Shown here: piece by piece, positions 48,940-53,499 of the stretch
How positions within the stretch are numbered: position 1 is the stretch's first letter
Layout of the letters: every line of letters starts with the position of its first letter
DNA from: Parvibaculum sp049671045
GTDB lineage: Bacteria > Pseudomonadota > Alphaproteobacteria > Parvibaculales > Parvibaculaceae
Assembly (NCBI RefSeq): GCF_049671045.1
Contig: NZ_JBATUH010000113.1
Span: forward strand, 1 to 53,499
Direction: 5' to 3'
DNA length: 53,499 nt
The notes under the pieces: generated by a model
Told to the model about the DNA's origin: nothing
Seen by the model: only the letters and a program-made list of their open reading frames with translations
Database searches by the model: none
Position numbers and translations under genes: made by a program

Positions 48940-49761
48940 CTATCTGCCCTTGAACACCGGCGCGCGCTTTTCCAGAAAGCTTCTCACGCCCTCGCGATGA
49001 TCCTCGGTCTGGAAGAGTTTGCCCAGAGTGCCGGAAACCCAGCCGCCGATCTCGCGCAGATCGCCATAGCTCGTGCGCCTGAGCCCTTCCTTCATGAAAC
49101 GCAATGCGAGCGGCGGATTGACGGCGATGCGCCCCGCCAGCGCGCGCGCCCGCTCCATGAGTTCGGCATGCGGCGTGGCCTCGCTCACAAGGCCGATCCG
49201 CAACGCCTCGGCGGCGTCGATGATGTCGCCCGTGAAGAGAAGCTCCGCCGCCTTCGCCGGGCCCACTATGGCAGGCAGTCTCCAGAGCCCGCCCACATCC
49301 GAGATGAGCCCGCGCTTGATGAAGATCTCACCGAACTTCGCATTTTCGGAGGCGATACGGATATCGGCGAAGAGCGCAAGCTCCATGCCCCAACCGACCG
49401 CCGCGCCATTGACCGCCGCAATGACGGGCTTGTCGCATTCGAGAGCGGCGACGGCGGCGGGCGTGGGCTCCGGCCTGACGCTGGTGAGGCGCGCGACGCT
49501 CCGGTCGCGCTCCTCGCCCGTCATCATCTCCTTCACATCCTCGCCCGAGCAGAAGGCCGGATCGGCCCCGGTGACGATGACGCACCGGACCTCCGCATCG
49601 GCAGCCGCCGCGCGGAATCCGGCCTCGATCTCGTCATAGGCGCGGCGGTTGAGCGCATTGCGCCGGTCCGGCCGGTCGATCGTCAGCGTCGCGACGTGAT
49701 CCGAGACCTCGTAGCGCACGCACTGGAAATCCGCGGGCGCGATCTTCACTCCCCCCTGCAT
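48940..49761 (-). CDS. Enoyl-CoA hydratase/isomerase family protein
   Basis: 273 aa crotonase fold. The oxyanion-hole region GAAVGWGMELA keeps the first catalytic Glu (hydratase Glu144 position), but the second catalytic Glu (Glu164 position) is Phe in FGEIF. An Asp is instead present in LISDVGGLWRLP, at the place of the aspartate of delta3,5-delta2,4-dienoyl-CoA isomerase (LAADVGTLQRLP in known enzymes). So an isomerase or modified hydratase is more likely than a classical enoyl-CoA hydratase. It sits upstream of an HTH gene and 35 bp downstream of a DECR2-like reductase, in the same direction. Confidence 0.82.
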   Translation of the reverse strand: MQGGVKIAPADFQCVRYEVSDHVATLTIDRPDRRNALNRRAYDEIEAGFRAAAADAEVRCVIVTGADPAFCSGEDVKEMMTGEERDRSVARLTSVRPEPTPAAVAALECDKPVIAAVNGAAVGWGMELALFADIRIASENAKFGEIFIKRGLISDVGGLWRLPAIVGPAKAAELLFTGDIIDAAEALRIGLVSEATPHAELMERARALAGRIAVNPPLALRFMKEGLRRTSYGDLREIGGWVSGTLGKLFQTEDHREGVRSFLEKRAPVFKGR

Positions 49762-49796
49762 CTGCTCCTCCCGTCAAATGCGCGTTTTTCCGCGCT

Positions 49797-50600
49797 TCAG
49801 TTGAAACCTGCCAGCGCATCGGCGCTCGCATCGCCGAGCGTCGTGCCGCCATCGACGTCGATGATGGCGCCGGTGATGTATCTGGCATTGTCGGTCGAAA
49901 GGAAAAGCGCCGTGTCCGCGATGTCGGTCTTGGTGCCGTAGTCGCGCAGCGCCAGCCGCCTCTTGACCGCCGCTTCCATCTCCGGCGTCGGCGCGAGCCG
50001 CGCCATGCCCTCCGTCTCCGCGATGGGTCCGGGCGAGATCGCGTTGACGCGGACGCCCGCCGGGCCCCACTCCATCGCCAGACACCTGGTCAGCATGTTG
50101 ATGCCTGCCTTCGCCGCGCAGACATGCGCCTGGAACATCGACGGATTGACCGCCTGCGGCGCCGTGATCGAGATGAGCGAGGCGCCCGGCCGGTTGAGAT
50201 ACTGGAAGGAGGCGCGCAGCACGTTGAACGTGCCGATGAGATCGATGTCGACCACCGTCTTGAAACCGTTGGACGACATGCCGAGCGCCGGCGCGACGAA
50301 ATTTCCGGCGGCGCCCGAAAGCACAATGTCGATCTTGCCGAAGCGATCATGCGCGGCCTTGAGCGCGCCGTCCACCGAGGCGAAATCGCGCACATCGGCG
50401 GCGATGCCGATGGCGGGGAAGCCCTCGTCGGCGATCGTCTTCGCAGCCGCCGTGATCTTTTCATGGCTGCGGCTGATGATGGCGACGCTCGCACCCGCCC
50501 GCGCGAAATGCTGGGCGATGCCGAGATTGATGCCGCTCGACGCGCCGGCGACGAAGGCAACCTTGCCCGCGAGCACCTTGTCCTTGAATGCGTTCTGCAT
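49797..50600 (-). CDS. 2,4-dienoyl-CoA reductase-like short-chain dehydrogenase
   Basis: 267 aa from the ATG at 50600. The Rossmann motif is GASSGINLG. Unlike classical SDRs, the YxxxK tyrosine is absent (HVCAAKAGI keeps only Lys). The characteristic AAGNFVAPALGMSSNGFKTV and DIDLIGTFNVLR and AMEWGPAGVRVN segments match the DECR2 group of 2,4-dienoyl-CoA reductases. It would reduce dienoyl-CoA from unsaturated fatty acid oxidation with NADPH. The crotonase next door with a dienoyl-isomerase-like Asp supports this. Divergent from the alpha/beta hydrolase gene. Confidence 0.82.
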   Translation of the reverse strand: MQNAFKDKVLAGKVAFVAGASSGINLGIAQHFARAGASVAIISRSHEKITAAAKTIADEGFPAIGIAADVRDFASVDGALKAAHDRFGKIDIVLSGAAGNFVAPALGMSSNGFKTVVDIDLIGTFNVLRASFQYLNRPGASLISITAPQAVNPSMFQAHVCAAKAGINMLTRCLAMEWGPAGVRVNAISPGPIAETEGMARLAPTPEMEAAVKRRLALRDYGTKTDIADTALFLSTDNARYITGAIIDVDGGTTLGDASADALAGFN

Positions 50601-50748
50601 GTGTCCGACCTTCCGATCCCTGCTGGATGGCGCGGAGCTGCCGCCCGCGCCGAATTGCACTGCCCGCATCAAGCCTCCATTCGGAGGGTCCCGCAAGTCC
50701 GCTCATGTACAACGGATGTGCAGTCCGCGCTTACGGGCATGTCAGCAT

Positions 50749-50777
50749 TTGTGACCTTCCGCGCGAAGCACTAGACT
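50749..50777 (+). promoter_or_regulatory. Candidate promoter of the alpha/beta hydrolase gene
   Basis: TTGTGA (50749-50754) and TAGACT (50772-50777) lie 17 bp apart and end 46 nt before the ATG at 50824. The rest of the 50601-50823 divergent spacer shows no gene. Confidence 0.4.
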
Positions 50778-50823
50778 GCCGCTCGGTCAGCCGCCTGTCG
50801 CGGCGGGGGCAAATACGAGAGAG

Positions 50824-51888
50824 ATGATGGCGATCCTAAAGGGCGCGGCAGTCACGACCGCCGCCTTCCTGATCATCATGCTGATGAGCTACTGGGCAGC
50901 GGGACAGGCGAACCCTTCGCTTGACGCCACGGCACGCGGCTATTTGCAGAAGCGCGGCCTTGCTCACTCCTTCATCGAATTGCCGAAGGGCTGGGTGCAT
51001 TACCGGCTCGAAGGCCCGGAAGGCGGGCCGCTCATCGTGCTGGTGCACGGCTTCTCGGTCGCCTCTTTCGTTTTCGACGACTATGTGGCGCCGCTGACCG
51101 CGGCGGGCTACCGCGTCCTCGCCTTCGACAATTACGGCCGCGGCTTTTCCGACCGGCCCGATGCGATCTACGACGCCGATCTGACCGACGGGCTGATCAC
51201 CGAGCTTCTCGACAAGCTCGAACTTGGCGAGCCCGCCCATTTCGTCGGCTATTCGATGGGCGGCGCCGCCGCCGTGATCTTCGCCGCGCGCCATCCCGAT
51301 CGCGTCCGCTCGCTGACGCTGATCGCGCCCGCAGGCCTCGACATTCCGGGCGAGCGCAATGTCGATCTCATCAAACGCCCGCTCATCGGCGACTGGATCG
51401 TGCGCATGTTCGGCCTGCGGATCTTCCATGATACCGCCGCCGAGGAGGCGAAGGCAGCACCCAACCCCGCCCGCTTCCTCGCCGATTTCGACCGCCAGAT
51501 GGACTATCGCGGCTATGGCGAGGCGCTTCTCTCGACGCTCCGGAACTACCCGCTGACGACGAGCGAGGCGGCCTATGCCGAGGCCGGCCGTTCGCCCCGC
51601 CCCGTGCTCGTGATCTGGGGCGAAATGGACGGGACCGTTCCCTTCGCCAATGCGCAGAGGCTCATGCAGCTCATGCCCTATGCGGCCCTGCGCTCCTACC
51701 CGAAATCCGGCCACGAGATCGCCTTCTCGCAGGCCCCGCTCGTCGCCGGGCTCATCACGGACTTCATCGCCGCGCAAGGGTCGGGCTCCGCATCGGCGGG
51801 CAGCGGCTCCATCTCGCGGATCGGGACGCGGCCCGCCGGAGCGGCGCCGCAGACCGCGCCGAAACCCGCTGGCGCGGCGGTCGAGTGA
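50824..51888 (+). CDS. Membrane-anchored alpha/beta hydrolase
   Basis: 354 aa. A signal-anchor helix (about 6-24) precedes an alpha/beta-hydrolase domain: HGFSVASFVF, nucleophile Ser in VGYSMGGAAA, acid Asp in IWGEMDGTVPF, base His in KSGHEIAF. A Pro/Ala/Gly-rich tail follows the fold (last 35 residues). It is probably an exported or membrane-bound esterase/lipase; substrate is open. It ends 83 bp before the sugar dehydrogenase gene, with an inverted repeat and a terminator in the gap. Confidence 0.83.
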   Translation: MMAILKGAAVTTAAFLIIMLMSYWAAGQANPSLDATARGYLQKRGLAHSFIELPKGWVHYRLEGPEGGPLIVLVHGFSVASFVFDDYVAPLTAAGYRVLAFDNYGRGFSDRPDAIYDADLTDGLITELLDKLELGEPAHFVGYSMGGAAAVIFAARHPDRVRSLTLIAPAGLDIPGERNVDLIKRPLIGDWIVRMFGLRIFHDTAAEEAKAAPNPARFLADFDRQMDYRGYGEALLSTLRNYPLTTSEAAYAEAGRSPRPVLVIWGEMDGTVPFANAQRLMQLMPYAALRSYPKSGHEIAFSQAPLVAGLITDFIAAQGSGSASAGSGSISRIGTRPAGAAPQTAPKPAGAAVE

Positions 51889-51900
51889 CGGAAATAATCA

Positions 51901-51921
51901 CCACCCGGCGCTTCCGGGTGG
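51901..51921. repeat. Perfect 8-bp inverted repeat after the hydrolase gene
   Basis: CCACCCGG (51901-51908) and CCGGGTGG (51914-51921) with loop CGCTT lie 12 bp after the hydrolase stop. It has no T-tract and could be a hairpin or operator for the gene at 51972. Confidence 0.55.
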
Positions 51922-51935
51922 ATAATCGCGAAGAC

Positions 51936-51960
51936 GCCCGCGATCCCGTCCGGGCTTTTT
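51936..51960 (+). terminator. Short terminator-like hairpin between hydrolase and dehydrogenase genes
   Basis: GCCCG (51936-51940) pairs with CGGGC (51951-51955), followed by TTTTT. It ends 11 nt before the downstream start, so it may be a weak terminator or an attenuator. Confidence 0.5.
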
Positions 51961-51971
51961 GGGAGAAGACG

Positions 51972-53450
51972 ATGCTGCGCAAGATCCTTGCAGGGTTCCT
52001 CGGCCTGATCCTCGCCGGAGCGGGCGCGGCCTATCTCTTCTGGCCCGCGACCTGGACCGTCAACGCGCCGATCATGAACTCGCTTTTCGGCTGGGGCGTC
52101 GACGCCGCGCCCGAGGCGCTTCTGCGCGAGCGGCTGACGCTGCCCGCGGGCTACCAGATCAATCGCTATGCGATCGGGCTCGGGCAGGCGCGCATCATGC
52201 GCTGGACGAGCGGGGGCGACCTCCTCGTCTCCATTCCGCGCAAGGGCGAGATCGCGCTCATCGGCCGCGATACGAAAAAGACCGGACGCGGCGGCGCCGT
52301 TCGCGCGCTTCTCACCGGCCTCAACCGCCCGCATGGCATCGAGATCCATGACGGCTATCTCTATGTCGGCGAAACGGATGCGATCCTGCGCGTGCCTTTC
52401 GACGAGGCGAAGGGCGAACTCACCGGCAAGGTCGAGCGCATCCTCACCGGCCTTCCCGCCAATGGCAATCACTGGTCGCGCACGCTGCGCATGGGGCCCG
52501 ATGGCTGGATGTATGTGAATGTGGGCTCGAGCTGCAATGTCTGCATCGAGGAAGACGCGCGCCGCGCCGCCATCCTGCGCTTCCGGCCCGACGGATCGGG
52601 CGAGGAAATCTTCGCCGGAGGCCTTCGCAATACCGTCGGCTTCGACTGGGACGCGAAGGGCGAACTCTGGGGCGTCGACAATGGCCGCGATCTCCTTGGC
52701 GACGATCTGCCGCCGGAAGAGCTGAACCACATCGAGAAGGGCAGGTTCTATGGCTGGCCCTTCCGCTACGGGAACAACGTGCCCGACCCCGATTTCGGCG
52801 CGACGCCCGATCCGCGCGTCGAGGCCGCCGTGCCGCCGGCCTTCGCCTTCCCCGCCCATGTGGCGCCGCTCTCGATCAAGTTCCTCCACGCCGCCCTGCC
52901 CGGCCTCGAAAACGCCGCGCTCGTGACCTTCCACGGCTCGTGGAACCGCTCGCGAAAAAGCGGCTATCAGGTCGTCGCACTCCACTGGGACGCCGCAGGA
53001 AGAATCAGCCTCGAGCCCTTCATCACCGGCTTCGAGAAGAACGAGGAAGTGATTGGCCGCCCCGTCGATACGGCGGTCGGGCCCGACGGCGCGATCTACA
53101 TTTCCGACGACTATGCGGGCGTCATCTATCGCGTGAGCTACGGCAAGGGCAACGCCGCCTCCGCCGCCGCCCGGCCCGCCGAGCCGCAAGTCGAGGCGGC
53201 AGGCCCGCGCGAAACGCCGACCAATGACGAGGTGCTGCGCGGCCAGGGCATGTTCGGCGCGGTCGGCTGCAAGAATTGCCATGGCGGCGAGCATCCGGTG
53301 ACGCCGCTCAGGAATCTCGGCGCCCGCTACGGCCAGGATGACATCGCCGCGCTTCTGGCAACGCCACCGGCCAACATGCCCTCCTTCGCCCATCTGAAGG
53401 AGGACGAGCGCCGCGCCATCGCCGCCTATGTGCTCGCCACATACCGCTAG
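51972..53450 (+). CDS. Exported sorbosone/PQQ-type dehydrogenase fused to cytochrome c
   Basis: 492 aa from the ATG at 51972 (GGGAGAAG directly upstream). An N-terminal signal/anchor helix (about 6-25) leads a beta-propeller of the sorbosone/glucose dehydrogenase family (RPHGIEIHDGYLYVGETDAI, NHWSRTLRMGPDGWMYVNVGSS, DNGRDLLGDDLPPEELNHI, FHGSWNRSRKSGY). A C-terminal cytochrome c domain has CKNCH for heme attachment and a distal Met in MPSF. It should oxidise a sugar or aldose in the periplasm with PQQ and pass electrons to the chain. The conserved CNVCIEED region may bind metal. Substrate is unknown. No PQQ genes are in this window. Confidence 0.87.
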   Translation: MLRKILAGFLGLILAGAGAAYLFWPATWTVNAPIMNSLFGWGVDAAPEALLRERLTLPAGYQINRYAIGLGQARIMRWTSGGDLLVSIPRKGEIALIGRDTKKTGRGGAVRALLTGLNRPHGIEIHDGYLYVGETDAILRVPFDEAKGELTGKVERILTGLPANGNHWSRTLRMGPDGWMYVNVGSSCNVCIEEDARRAAILRFRPDGSGEEIFAGGLRNTVGFDWDAKGELWGVDNGRDLLGDDLPPEELNHIEKGRFYGWPFRYGNNVPDPDFGATPDPRVEAAVPPAFAFPAHVAPLSIKFLHAALPGLENAALVTFHGSWNRSRKSGYQVVALHWDAAGRISLEPFITGFEKNEEVIGRPVDTAVGPDGAIYISDDYAGVIYRVSYGKGNAASAAARPAEPQVEAAGPRETPTNDEVLRGQGMFGAVGCKNCHGGEHPVTPLRNLGARYGQDDIAALLATPPANMPSFAHLKEDERRAIAAYVLATYR

Positions 53451-53499
53451 GCGGATTAGACTTGAGCCCGGCTTGGGCATGCTCTTGAGCGAGGTCCGG

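Overview
The window is high-GC, densely packed chromosomal DNA from an alphaproteobacterium, most likely a Hyphomicrobiales-type organism close to Parvibaculum (an inference from gene content and gene order, not from a database match). Lineage signals are a CpdR-type cell-cycle receiver, a CtrA-type TTAA-N7-TTAA box, tlpA/argH/lptM/lysA next to a TIGR02302 (DUF4175) gene, a chorismate mutase-hisC-tyrC block divergent from metXW, and phbB-phbA divergent from phaR. I recognise 57 protein genes (one cut by the left edge) and one unusual tRNA. There is no rRNA, CRISPR array or transposase.

Layout. 1-14062 is mainly carbon and CoA metabolism. It holds crotonyl-CoA carboxylase/reductase and methylsuccinyl-CoA dehydrogenase of the ethylmalonyl-CoA pathway, with a sulfide/persulfide module (TauE, rhodanese, Blh-type dioxygenase) between them. 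Then come a HIG1-like protein, a PagL-like lipid A deacylase, a haloalkane dehalogenase, cytochrome b561, a PduO cobalamin adenosyltransferase, etfBA and 3-hydroxybutyryl-CoA dehydrogenase. 14184-26854 carries two PAS_5 paralogues, tlpA, argH-lptM-lysA, the TIGR02302 gene, a zinc-ribbon gene-hpt-cpdR block, ftsEX, a DUF218 gene and plsC. 27047-30771 holds the B12-dependent ribonucleotide reductase nrdJ, an AT-richer insert carrying a tRNA, and a nuclease. 30829-43336 has creA, small enzymes, a YcaQ-like glycosylase, chaC, aromatic amino acid and histidine genes, metXW, gloB and two exported envelope enzymes. 43339-53450 has the PHB genes, an EAL phosphodiesterase, an unsaturated fatty acid oxidation pair and an exported cytochrome-fused sugar dehydrogenase.

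How it works together. Acetyl-CoA is condensed and reduced by PhbA and PhbB toward PHB. The same C4 intermediates feed the ethylmalonyl-CoA route through Ccr and Mcd. EtfBA takes electrons from acyl-CoA dehydrogenases, and PduO makes the adenosylcobalamin that mutases of that route and NrdJ need. A TGC-rich motif shared by the phaR/phbA and ccr upstream regions suggests one regulator, perhaps PhaR, couples the two routes.

The most unusual locus is 29288-29952. The 3' end of nrdJ is present twice (76 nt, 73 identical, all three changes synonymous), bracketing about 500 bp of AT-richer DNA. That DNA carries a strong terminator, a large hairpin, and a class II tRNA with a leucine-type body but a UGC (alanine-codon) anticodon. 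It looks like a minimal or relic integrative element delivering a tRNA whose body and anticodon disagree.
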